64,000 nt of DNA, from positions 2,542,001 to 2,606,000 of the forward strand of contig NZ_JABVZR010000002.1 of NCBI RefSeq assembly GCF_017163935.1. Reading direction: 5' to 3'. The position numbers and the translations under genes are program-made. Origin of the DNA: Novosphingobium terrae. Lineage in GTDB: Bacteria > Pseudomonadota > Alphaproteobacteria > Sphingomonadales > Sphingomonadaceae. The number at the start of each line of letters is the position of its first letter. Position 1 is the stretch's first letter. The notes under the pieces are model-generated. The model was not told the origin of the DNA and did no database searches. It saw only the letters and a program-made list of their open reading frames with translations. Below, in pieces: positions 50,676 through 58,676 of this stretch.

Positions 50676-51782
50676 TCAATCCTGTTCCGACATGGCCAGG
50701 CGGTACATGATCCGCCGGGCCATCAACCCGGGCTTGTCAGGTGCGAAGCTGAGGTCGAACTGCTCCTCGCCATCGGTACGGACCACCGCGTTGATCCACT
50801 GCAGCGCCTCGACATCCTCGGAATAGGCCTGCGTGTGGGCTTCGAGCATGAAGCGGTCGATGGCAGGGTCTTCAGGGCGGTAATCGCGCGAGTTGAACCA
50901 CCAGTAATGGATCGAATTGTTGGTCTCCGGCGTGAAGACATGGGTGATGTTGTAGCGATAGAGGCTTGGTTCGCCCGGATCGGGATCGGGCACCGCCACG
51001 CGGGCATAGGCGGTGTGCAGGGCGGGCGAGGCGAAACGCGCCTCCGATGAGCGAGTAACTCTTTTGTGCATGATGTTGGCGGGCTTGCCATAGACGCCCG
51101 GCGGCGGGGCATCGCGCAGCTCCCGGCGGATCACCACCTGTCCATTCTCGGTGGAGGCGGTCAGTGTGGAGCGGGCATAGTCCGGCGTGCCCACCGTATC
51201 GGGATGCAGGAAGGGGAAATGGGTCTGGTCGATCAGATTTTCATGCATCGCGACATAGTCGCACAGGATATGGAAATCGCCCGAGACCGTGCCCCAGGTG
51301 GGATCGCTCAGCCAGGGGGTGTCGGGGATCAGCACCTCATCGGCCAGATCGGGCGCGCCCATCCAGATCCAGGCCAGTGGCCCGCGATCGACGATGGGAA
51401 AGGTGCGGACCGAAGCCGTAGCAGGCGCATGGCCCATGGCGGGCAGATGGGTGCAGGCACCATCCGCGCCGAATTCCATGCCGTGATAGCCGCAGACCAG
51501 CCTGTCACCCACCAGCTTTCCGCGCGCCAGCGGGAAAGAGCGATGCGGGCAGCGGTTGCGCATGGCGACCGGCTCGCCCGCCTCGGTGCGATAGAGCACC
51601 ACATCCACGCCGAGGAATGTGCGCGCGAGCGGCTTGCGGTTGATCTCGCCCACACGCGCCGCCGCATACCAGCAGTTGCGGATCAGCGGCGTGGTGTTGT
51701 TGGCGAAGCTGCCGCAATCATGGGGCTCCATGGCCGCGAAGATGGCATTGTCGCTGCGGGGATGATCGAGCGTGGAAGCCAT
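50676..51782 (-). CDS. Rieske-type aromatic ring-hydroxylating / O-demethylase oxygenase (VanA-like)
   Basis: The product has 368 residues. The Rieske cluster ligands are Cys78-Pro-His80 and Cys97-Gly-Tyr-His100. The mononuclear iron site lies in HENLIDQTHFPFLHP. This layout and size match VanA and related single-component oxygenases, which remove O-methyl groups or hydroxylate aromatic acids. AAAGGACC precedes ATG 51782. The reductase gene begins 20 bases upstream on the same strand, so both are one operon. It is divergent from a LysR gene beyond the reductase. Vanillate is one possible substrate; not proven. Confidence 0.87.
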   Translation of the reverse strand: MASTLDHPRSDNAIFAAMEPHDCGSFANNTTPLIRNCWYAAARVGEINRKPLARTFLGVDVVLYRTEAGEPVAMRNRCPHRSFPLARGKLVGDRLVCGYHGMEFGADGACTHLPAMGHAPATASVRTFPIVDRGPLAWIWMGAPDLADEVLIPDTPWLSDPTWGTVSGDFHILCDYVAMHENLIDQTHFPFLHPDTVGTPDYARSTLTASTENGQVVIRRELRDAPPPGVYGKPANIMHKRVTRSSEARFASPALHTAYARVAVPDPDPGEPSLYRYNITHVFTPETNNSIHYWWFNSRDYRPEDPAIDRFMLEAHTQAYSEDVEALQWINAVVRTDGEEQFDLSFAPDKPGLMARRIMYRLAMSEQD

Positions 51783-51802
51783 GGGATGGTCCTTTCGGGA
51801 TA

Positions 51803-52768
51803 TCAGAGATCGAGGTTGAGCAGGTGACCGGTGATGCGCGAGCAGCAGATGGTCATCTGGTGGGCGCGGTCTTCGCCACTGCAGATGCGGTCGCGGTGGT
51901 CGAGCGCGCCGTCGCAGCTCAGCACGGCGGTGGTGCACAGGCCGCATTCGCCGCGACGGCAATCGGCATAGGTGTCCACTCCGGCGCCTTCCAGCGCATC
52001 AAGGATGGTGGTGCCCGCTCCGACGCGCACAATGCGGCCATCCTTCAGGCGGACCTCGAAAGGCTGGTCTTCCGGGCGGTGAGCGGTGTTGAAAATTTCG
52101 AAGCGGATGCGCTCGGGCACCCAGTTGAGCGCAGCACCGGCTTTGATCAGGTCCTCGATCATGCCGGATGGCCCGCAGACATAGGCTGTGGTGTCGGCCG
52201 GTTGCGCGGCGAGAACCGCCTTGAGATCCGGCACGCCCTGCCTGCTGGTTTCGGCCACGGTGAGGCTTGGCCCGCACATCGTCGCCAGCTCCTCAACATA
52301 GGCCATCTGGGCCTTCTCCACGCCGACATAGAGCAATGAGAAGGCCTGTTGCCGCGTCACCAGCGAGCGGGCCATCGCCAGGATTGGTGTGATCCCGATG
52401 CCGCCTGCCACCAGTAGCGTGTGCGGCTGACGGCGCGCCAGACGAAAGGCGTTGATCGGGCGTGAGACGCGCAGCCGCGTGCCGGGCAGGAGGTGGCGAT
52501 GGATAAAGTGAGACCCACGCGCCCGGTCCTCACGCCGGACAGCGATGCGCCAGAAAGGTTCGCGCACGGTCCCCGCGGTTAATGGGCCGATCAGCGAATA
52601 ATGGCGCAGAAAGCGATCTCCCGCGCCGCCGAAGCGCAGTTCGATATGGCTGCCAGCCTCGGCCAGCGACAGGGCCTGGCCATCGGCAGCGCCGATCAGA
52701 AATTCGGTGATGCGCTCTGTCAGCGTGCGACGGGTGAGCACCACCGCATCGAGATATTTGTCCTGCAT
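51803..52768 (-). CDS. VanB-like ferredoxin reductase of the Rieske oxygenase
   Basis: The product has 321 residues in three parts: a flavin-binding barrel (LRHYSLIGP), an NAD(P)-binding fold (VAGGIGITPILAMARSL and CGPSGMIEDL) and a C-terminal plant-type 2Fe-2S domain (ADCRRGECGLCTTAVLSC). It is the electron-supply partner of the VanA-like oxygenase directly downstream. AAGGGAG precedes ATG 52768. The gene faces away from the LysR gene at 52910, and the intergenic site at 52850 is a good candidate binding element for that regulator. Confidence 0.88.
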   Translation of the reverse strand: MQDKYLDAVVLTRRTLTERITEFLIGAADGQALSLAEAGSHIELRFGGAGDRFLRHYSLIGPLTAGTVREPFWRIAVRREDRARGSHFIHRHLLPGTRLRVSRPINAFRLARRQPHTLLVAGGIGITPILAMARSLVTRQQAFSLLYVGVEKAQMAYVEELATMCGPSLTVAETSRQGVPDLKAVLAAQPADTTAYVCGPSGMIEDLIKAGAALNWVPERIRFEIFNTAHRPEDQPFEVRLKDGRIVRVGAGTTILDALEGAGVDTYADCRRGECGLCTTAVLSCDGALDHRDRICSGEDRAHQMTICCSRITGHLLNLDL

Positions 52769-52849
52769 GGGCTCTCCCTTGCGGCGTGCTTCCGAGCCGA
52801 AGCGTGCTGCCTTGATCCGGATCGAGCCTAGCCGAGGCGGAACAGGCAT

Positions 52850-52872
52850 GCTTATGCAGTCTGGATATAAGC
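52850..52872. promoter_or_regulatory. LysR-type inverted repeat GCTTAT-N11-ATAAGC
   Basis: GCTTAT (52850-52855) and ATAAGC (52867-52872) are exact inverted repeats with an 11-base spacer, the classic T-N11-A LysR geometry. It lies between the reductase and the LysR gene, 38 bases before the LysR ATG, and probably serves both promoters. Confidence 0.55.
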
Positions 52873-52909
52873 CTTGCAGAATTGATATAATGCCATCATC
52901 GTCTCGCAT

Positions 52910-54109
52910 ATGTCCGGCGAAACACAGGCTTTGCTGTCGCTCAAACAGGTCCGTGCGGTGGTGGCGGTGGCGGGAAATGCCAGTCTGGCGCGCGCCAGCG
53001 AAAGTCTGAACATCAGCCAGAGCAGCCTCTCGCGCATCATCCATGATTCAGAGGGCACGCTCGGCCATGGCCTGTTCCAGCGAGGATGGAACGGCATGGA
53101 GCCAACATCTGCCGGCGCCATCGTTATCCAATATTGTCTGCGCATGGCAGGCGCCATTGCCGAGGCGCAAGACCGTTTGCTGGCAGCGGGTTGGCGTCTG
53201 CGCGATCTGGCCTATCATCTGACATGGCCGATGCTGGAGGTGGTGGAGGCCGTCCGGGTGACGGGCAATGTCTCTCAGGCAGCGGCGGTGCTGGGCATGC
53301 CTCAGCCCAATGTCAGCCGGGTGCTGGCTCAAATGACGGCAACCCTGGGCTGCCATCCTTTCATCCGTCATGCCAAGGGCATGGCGGCAACGCCCGCCGC
53401 CATCATCCTGTGCGATCTGCGCGAAAAGTTGCGGGCCGAGGCGCTGCAGCTTCCCGCCGCTTTGGCTGCCTTGAGCGGCATGCTGGTGGGCCGCATCGCG
53501 GTGGGCGTTCTGCCCTTTTCCGAGCAGGACATTGTGGTTGAAACCTTCGCCACCTTGCTCCGCGATCATCCCCATATCCGGCTGCAGGCCGTCACCGGCA
53601 GCTATGGCGCCTTGAGCGAGGCCCTGCGGCGCGGCGAGATCGACGTTATGATCGGCCCGCTGCGTGGTGCTTCGCTGTCCGCCCATCTTGAGGAAAGGGT
53701 GCTGCTGGAGGAGGTGCTGACCTTTATCGCCCGGCTCGGCCATCCTCTGGCATGCGGGCCGGTTTCGCTGGACGATCTGGTCAAGGAAGGCCTTGTGGTG
53801 GGCCCCTATGGCACGCCCACACGCCAGTTTTTCGAAACCCTGCTGCTGGAGCGCAACCTGCCGCCGCCCGCGCGTATCTGCGAAATGGTGACCTTCCCGC
53901 TGGCCGAGCGCATGGTGATGGAAAGCGAAGCCATTGGCCTGCTCACCTATTCACCGCGCAAGCGTTTTTTGGCGGCTCAGCTGCTGGCGATCATCGAGGC
54001 GGATCTTCCCGAAAGCCGAAGGGCGATCGGGCTGACGACGCTGAAGGGCAAGCCTTTCACCGCCGCTCAGCAGGTGTTTATGACGGCGATCACCGGCGTG
54101 CTGCCGTGA
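52910..54109 (+). CDS. LysR-type regulator with two N-terminal HTH domains
   Basis: The product has 399 residues, about 100 more than a usual LysR. Residues 11-75 form one LysR winged helix (LKQVRAVVAVAGNASLARASESLNISQSSLSRIIHDSEG), and residues 103-170 a second (MLEVVEAVRVTGNVSQAAAVLGMPQPNVSRVLAQMTATLG). The normal effector domain follows. The duplication is unusual and clear. It is divergent from the Rieske operon and likely controls it. The ribosome site is weak, so the start at ATG 52910 is reasonable but not certain. Confidence 0.8.
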   Translation: MSGETQALLSLKQVRAVVAVAGNASLARASESLNISQSSLSRIIHDSEGTLGHGLFQRGWNGMEPTSAGAIVIQYCLRMAGAIAEAQDRLLAAGWRLRDLAYHLTWPMLEVVEAVRVTGNVSQAAAVLGMPQPNVSRVLAQMTATLGCHPFIRHAKGMAATPAAIILCDLREKLRAEALQLPAALAALSGMLVGRIAVGVLPFSEQDIVVETFATLLRDHPHIRLQAVTGSYGALSEALRRGEIDVMIGPLRGASLSAHLEERVLLEEVLTFIARLGHPLACGPVSLDDLVKEGLVVGPYGTPTRQFFETLLLERNLPPPARICEMVTFPLAERMVMESEAIGLLTYSPRKRFLAAQLLAIIEADLPESRRAIGLTTLKGKPFTAAQQVFMTAITGVLP

Positions 54110-54120
54110 TCGTACCCGCT

Positions 54121-55365
54121 TCAGACCGCCAGCGTTTCGCGCTGGCTGATCCACAGGAAGGCCGCCAGCGTAAAGGCCAGCGCGGCGCAGCTCATGGCGA
54201 TGGGCATGCCGACCTGTTGGGCGATGCTGGCGGTGATCAGCGGCGAGAAGAAGCTGATGATCCGCCCCCAGTTGAAGATCGAGGCGGCGGTCGATTGCAG
54301 ATGGGGCGGGTAAAGCTCGGCCATCCACGCGCCCCAGATCACGCTGGAGCAGAGCGTCGCGCCATAGATCAGCCCGAGCCCGCGCAACAGCATCACATTC
54401 GACGGCGCCAGCAGAAAGGCCACAATCGCCGCCGAGGCGATAAAGAAACCCACCGCATTGAAGCGCCGCCCGAAGCGGTCCGCCGCCCACCCCCAGAAGA
54501 AACCGCCCGCGATGTTCCCGGCAAATTGCCACGCCAGCAGATTGCCTGCCAAGGCCGAGGAGAAATGCCGTTCTCCGGTAAGATAGGTGGTCAGCCAGCC
54601 GCTGAAGGCAGCATAGCCGAAGAAGTTGAGGCCCGTCATGGCCGCCAGCGTCAGGGTCTGGCGGCGCACATCGGGGGCGAACAATTCGCGCACCGGCAGC
54701 TTGTCGCCGCGCTGGCTGGCCAGATCGATGCGCGAGCCCGCCGGGATCATCACATAGGCCACCACCGAGAGCACCAGCGGCGGCACACCGCCCGCCCATA
54801 GCAGATTGTGCCACTGCCCCGGCGCGACAGCCCCCATCGCCAACCCCAGCGCCACGATGGAGAAGCTGAAACAGGCGTTGAGAATGCCCGCCAGTCGCCC
54901 GCGCACAGTGGGGCGGAACAGGTTGCAGTAAATCCCCACGGCGACCGGAAAGCTGGCCCCGGCGAATAGCCCCAGCAGAAAGCGCTGCGCCAGCAATTGC
55001 GGATAGCTGCCCACGGCTGTTCCGGCGATCAGCATTGCGCCATAGCCTGCCACCAGAAGCGCGAACATCCGTTTGCGGCCATAGCGGTCGGCCAACTGGC
55101 CGATCACCACTGCGCCGGTCAGCGCGCCAGCGCCTTGCGCCGAATAGGTCGAGCCCGCCTGCATCAGCGAGAGGCCCAGCGACTCGCGGATAAAGGGGCG
55201 CAGCACGTCCACCGTGTTCCACGCCCAGCCATAGAGGAACTCGCAGACCATCAGCAGGATGAAGATCGCCACCTGATGGGGCAGGGCGATGTCCGGCGTG
55301 TCGATGGTGGCCTGCTGGGGCTCGGGCATGGCGGAGGCGGGCAGGGCAGGGTTGGCGGTGGGCAT
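54121..55365 (-). CDS. MFS permease of the aromatic acid:H+ symporter type
   Basis: The 414-residue product has 12 predicted helices. GQLADRYGRKRMFALLVAGYG after helix 2 is the MFS signature loop; the second half repeats it as GWAADRFGRRFNAVGF. The fit is closest to the AAHS/sugar-acid group of transporters. It is last of a leftward operon: hydrolase, SnoaL protein, permease, with 48 and 61 bases between genes. Substrate is probably the cluster's aromatic or organic acid. No specificity residue can be claimed from sequence. Confidence 0.82.
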   Translation of the reverse strand: MPTANPALPASAMPEPQQATIDTPDIALPHQVAIFILLMVCEFLYGWAWNTVDVLRPFIRESLGLSLMQAGSTYSAQGAGALTGAVVIGQLADRYGRKRMFALLVAGYGAMLIAGTAVGSYPQLLAQRFLLGLFAGASFPVAVGIYCNLFRPTVRGRLAGILNACFSFSIVALGLAMGAVAPGQWHNLLWAGGVPPLVLSVVAYVMIPAGSRIDLASQRGDKLPVRELFAPDVRRQTLTLAAMTGLNFFGYAAFSGWLTTYLTGERHFSSALAGNLLAWQFAGNIAGGFFWGWAADRFGRRFNAVGFFIASAAIVAFLLAPSNVMLLRGLGLIYGATLCSSVIWGAWMAELYPPHLQSTAASIFNWGRIISFFSPLITASIAQQVGMPIAMSCAALAFTLAAFLWISQRETLAV

Positions 55366-55426
55366 CCTCGAAACACTCCGGCGAGGAAAGGGGGGCGGGG
55401 CCGCGCGGGGCCCCGCCCTGTCACGA

Positions 55427-56563
55427 TCAGGCGGCGGCCTGAAGGGCGGCCAGCTTCAGCTGCACCAGCATCGAGAACTCGTCATAGACCGCCCATTCAT
55501 CGACGATCTTGCCGTCTTTGATATGGAAATGCGTCACGCCCATCACGAAGAGCGGATGGCCGGTGGGCGCCCCCAGCGAGCCATAGCCCAGATGATGGCC
55601 ATCCATCACCCAGCGCAGGGCATATTTGGTGCCGCCTTCCTCGCTCTCCACCGAGCAGATATGCTGCGGCACAAAGCTGCAATCGGGCATCAGCGCCACA
55701 AGGCGCATCGTCTGCTGCAGCACCGCCGCCACGCCATACAGCTCGCGCATCAGCGGGCCGTGCCACTGGCAGTTGGGGGCGTAGATCTCGTGGATCTTGC
55801 CGAACATGCGCTTGTTGTAGATGTGGTGCAGCCAGGTGAGCAGCTGCGCCTCGCCCTCGTTGTTGGCGATGGAGAGGTCGGCCTCGCTCTCGGGCGGATA
55901 TTGGCCCAGCAAGCGGCGGTTTTCGGCGGTGTCCATCACCGGCTCGCCAAGGTCGAACTTGCGCTGGGCCAGCGATTGCGCGAACTCATGCGGGTCGATC
56001 CCGACCTGGATCAGCGGACCCATATTATCCCGCACGATCCATTCCTTGTAGATCTTGTTCTCAAGGATCATGCAGTCGGCCACGGTTCGGGTGCAGTAGG
56101 TGCGGCCCGTGGGCTTGCCCCAGGCGCCGATCTGCGTGTGGCGGCCCGAGCCATGCGTCATATGGCTGGTGTAGAAGCCGTTCACATCGTCGCCGTTCCA
56201 GATCACCTGCTGCGCCATGCCGCGCCGGTCGGGGAATTCCACGAGGCGCTGGATGGTGTCGCGGATATGGGTTTCGCGGTCATACATCGTGCCCAGCGTG
56301 GTGTAGGCGACGCAATTGTGGGTGTAATGGCTGTAGATCAGCCCGACATCGCGTTCGTCCCAGATGCGGTGGGTGCAGCGCACGATGTAGTCGACGATGT
56401 CGGTGTAGCAATCGTCGAAGCCGCGCATGCTCTGCACGCGGGGGCGGTTTTCGGGCACGAGCTGGGTGAAATCGCGGCGTTCGACCTGCAGCACGCGGCC
56501 CGGCTGGGCAGGGACAGCTTGCGGGGCGGCGGCGGGCTTTTTTGGGGTTTGGGCGTCAGTCAC
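55427..56563 (-). CDS. Protein with two SnoaL/NTF2-like domains
   Basis: The product has 378 residues. After a Pro/Ala-rich tail of about 45 residues come two NTF2-like cone domains, roughly 50-190 and 210-370. Each has a pattern such as DYIVRCTHRIWDERDVGLIYSHYT or TWLHHIYNKRMFGKIHEIYAPN, and an end like GVTHFHIKDGKIVDEWAVYDEF. These folds serve as ketosteroid isomerases, polyketide cyclases or aromatic-degradation lyases. I chose GTG 56563, with GGAGAGG upstream; ATG 56578 is an alternative. The two-domain form is uncommon. Function is unknown; isomerase or lyase in the catabolic cluster is likely. Confidence 0.75.
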   Translation of the reverse strand: MTDAQTPKKPAAAPQAVPAQPGRVLQVERRDFTQLVPENRPRVQSMRGFDDCYTDIVDYIVRCTHRIWDERDVGLIYSHYTHNCVAYTTLGTMYDRETHIRDTIQRLVEFPDRRGMAQQVIWNGDDVNGFYTSHMTHGSGRHTQIGAWGKPTGRTYCTRTVADCMILENKIYKEWIVRDNMGPLIQVGIDPHEFAQSLAQRKFDLGEPVMDTAENRRLLGQYPPESEADLSIANNEGEAQLLTWLHHIYNKRMFGKIHEIYAPNCQWHGPLMRELYGVAAVLQQTMRLVALMPDCSFVPQHICSVESEEGGTKYALRWVMDGHHLGYGSLGAPTGHPLFVMGVTHFHIKDGKIVDEWAVYDEFSMLVQLKLAALQAAA

Positions 56564-56611
56564 GAAAGGCCTCTCCATTGTGCGACATCAGTGGGTTTTA
56601 TGGGATGGATG

Positions 56612-57328
56612 TTATGGGTGGGCGGGCGCGGGCGCCAGCCATTCGGCAAGCGCGCGGGCGCAGAAATCGGGACACTCAAGCGGCAGGAAATGACCCGCGT
56701 CTTGGGCGATCTGCAAAGTGGCATGGGGCAGGCCAGCAGCCAGTTCCTGCTGCAAAGCGGGCGGGGCGATCTGGTCTTGCGCGCCGCCCAGCACCAATGC
56801 GGGCATGGTCATGGCGGGCAGCAGAGGCCGCTTGTCGCTGCGGGTGAGGGCGACTTCGGTTTGCTGTGCCAGCGTGTCTTGCGGTGCTTGCCGGGCCATA
56901 TCGCGGATAAGGTTGCGCAGTGAGGCATCCTCCAGGTGCCGAGCCGCAACCGAACGGGGCCAGAGACTGTCGACCGCCGCAACCGGATCGCTGGCGCCGG
57001 CGGCGCGGCGGGCTGCGTGATCCGCTGCAGGCACGTGGCGGCCATTGGCGGCGATCAGCACCATGGCGCGGACCCGCTCCGGGGCGATGACCGCCAGTTC
57101 CAGCGCCACGATGGCGCCCAGCGAAAAACCCACAGGAATGAAGCGGGCGGGGGCGGTGCTTAGCAATCTGCGGGCCAGAGCCTCGGCGCTGGGCAGGCCG
57201 GTCATATCCCCATGCAGCACATCGCGCGTCACTCCGGCCAGCATCGGTGCGAACACGCGCGCGTCGCACAGCGTGCCGGGCAGCATCAGCAGCGGCCAGT
57301 CAGGATCGATGCGCGGTGGCGCTGTCAC
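56612..57328 (-). CDS. Alpha/beta hydrolase
   Basis: The product has 238 residues. The nucleophile elbow is GFSLG (67-71, Ser69); the acid lies in LGGAQDQIAPP and the catalytic His in DAGHFLPLE. There is no signal peptide. GTG 57328 is the chosen start, with GGGAG about nine bases upstream. It is first in a leftward operon with the SnoaL protein and the permease, and its promoter carries the palindrome at 57428. The likely activity is ester or lactone hydrolysis, or C-C cleavage of a ring-opened product as in MhpC-type enzymes. Confidence 0.82.
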   Translation of the reverse strand: MTAPPRIDPDWPLLMLPGTLCDARVFAPMLAGVTRDVLHGDMTGLPSAEALARRLLSTAPARFIPVGFSLGAIVALELAVIAPERVRAMVLIAANGRHVPAADHAARRAAGASDPVAAVDSLWPRSVAARHLEDASLRNLIRDMARQAPQDTLAQQTEVALTRSDKRPLLPAMTMPALVLGGAQDQIAPPALQQELAAGLPHATLQIAQDAGHFLPLECPDFCARALAEWLAPAPAHP

Positions 57329-57427
57329 GTGTCCATTCTCCCGTCCGGGATCGATGGTTCGTCCCGGCTTGTTGATGCAGCGCCCGCCAAAATTGCTTGC
57401 GCTGGGCATGGCGATGGATTAGCACAT

Positions 57428-57443
57428 TTGCATTCGAATGCAA
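57428..57443. promoter_or_regulatory. LacI-type operator TTGCATTCGAATGCAA
   Basis: A perfect 16-base palindrome with a central CG, between the divergent hydrolase (57328, minus) and bicupin (57508, plus) genes. The same core recurs at 60016 and, half preserved, at 61316. It is the best candidate for the site of the LacI protein encoded at 60124. Confidence 0.7.
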
Positions 57444-57507
57444 GTGTGGGATGAAAAATTCCGGCCGTGACCGGAGATTTGGGGCCCTGAAGACAATGGA
57501 GCGATTC

Positions 57508-58566
57508 GTGACACAATCTGCAAACGGGGGGATCGCCAGCGATGGGCTGGCTGGAACGGCGATGGCCGGCCGTCTGGTGCGCTATGCCGACCTCGTGCCC
57601 TGCCGCACCGCTTTTATCGACACCCGCACCCCCGGTTCGACCGAGAAGGAAAACTTCACGATCATCGGCCCGGGCGTGTCTGAAAGCCCCGATCAATTCG
57701 TGCATATCGCCCAGCCGCATGGCTTCAACATCGGCGGCGCGCGTCAGCCCTTCGGTTGCGTCAATTCGCAGCACAGCCATGAGACGGCGGAGGTTTTCGT
57801 CGTCCATTCCGGACATTGGCGGCTGCTGTTCGGCCCCAATTGCGAGGACGGTTCGCTGGAGATCGGCCCCGGGGATGTGGCCTCGGTGCCGACGCAGATG
57901 TTCCGCGGTTTCGAGAAGGTCGATGAGGGTACGGGCTTTCTCTGGGTCGCGCTGGGGCAGGATGAGCCCGGCAAGGTGACCTGGGCGCCTGCCGTGCTGG
58001 AGGCTGCCGCCGATTTCGGTCTGAAGCTGACCAAGGGCGGCCAACTGATCGACACCAGCAGCGGCGATTACGAGCTGCGCGATGTCGAGCTGGAAACCGG
58101 CCTCGATGCCGAGGCTGCCGCGCAATTGCGCACGCCGCCTTTGGAAAAACTGCTGCAATGCGTGGTGCGCGCCGGGGAGGCTCCTGCCAATCCTGACTCG
58201 CCGCTGGCTGCGCCGGGCGTGGTGGAGGCCGGGGTGATCGTGCCTCAGGCCACCAACGATGGCTTTGCGCCGGGGCCGATTTCCGGCTGGTGGCCGCATG
58301 GCTTCAACCTGCGCCAGCTGACCCTGCAGACCGGCGCTTATGTGCCGCTGCATGCCCGCGCCGAGGAAGAGGTGATCTTCATCCAGTCCGGCACGCTGGA
58401 GGTCAGCTGGGCCGATGGCAGCCTGATTATGGGCGCGGGCGATACGCTGACCGTGCCGATTGGCCTGCAGCATGGGTTCCGCAACACCGCCTCCGTGCCG
58501 TGTGAGGCGATTGTCGTGCGTGGTTCGGAAGATCCCGCAAGGCCGGTGTTCGCCAGCCAAGGCTAA
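57508..58566 (+). CDS. Bicupin protein
   Basis: The product has 352 residues with two cupin barrels. The first has NSQHSHETAEVFVVHSGHW, with a His-x-His...Glu metal pattern, and then GDVASVPTQMFRGFEK, where the usual last His is Arg. The second has YVPLHARAEEEVIFIQSGTLEVSW and LTVPIGLQHGFRN. Bicupins include gentisate and homogentisate-type dioxygenases and oxalate enzymes. This one has incomplete metal sites in at least one barrel, so its chemistry is unsure. GTG 57508 has GGAG six bases upstream; ATG 57496 is an alternative. It is divergent from the hydrolase operon and shares its operator. Confidence 0.75.
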   Translation: MTQSANGGIASDGLAGTAMAGRLVRYADLVPCRTAFIDTRTPGSTEKENFTIIGPGVSESPDQFVHIAQPHGFNIGGARQPFGCVNSQHSHETAEVFVVHSGHWRLLFGPNCEDGSLEIGPGDVASVPTQMFRGFEKVDEGTGFLWVALGQDEPGKVTWAPAVLEAAADFGLKLTKGGQLIDTSSGDYELRDVELETGLDAEAAAQLRTPPLEKLLQCVVRAGEAPANPDSPLAAPGVVEAGVIVPQATNDGFAPGPISGWWPHGFNLRQLTLQTGAYVPLHARAEEEVIFIQSGTLEVSWADGSLIMGAGDTLTVPIGLQHGFRNTASVPCEAIVVRGSEDPARPVFASQG

Positions 58567-58584
58567 GGCTGACGCAAAGCACAT

Positions 58585-58621
58585 AAAAGGGCGGTCCGGA
58601 TTATTCCGGGCCGCCCTTTTT
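58585..58621 (+). terminator. Intrinsic terminator after the bicupin gene
   Basis: AAAAGGGCGGTCCGG (58585-58599) pairs with CCGGGCCGCCCTTTT (58606-58620), with one G:U pair, and ends in a T-run to 58621. A-rich and T-rich arms on opposite sides make it work on both strands. Confidence 0.8.
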
Positions 58622-58635
58622 CGCATCATCCGTCA

Positions 58636-58668
58636 AAGAAAAACCCCGGCGCTGTCACGCACCGGGGT
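58636..58668 (-). terminator. Intrinsic terminator after the HisD-like gene
   Basis: ACCCCGG (58643-58649) pairs with CCGGGGT (58662-58668). Read leftward the hairpin is followed by a T-run (A-rich on the plus strand at 58636-58643), just past the stop of the dehydrogenase gene. Confidence 0.7.
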
Positions 58669-58676
58669 CTTGATTA

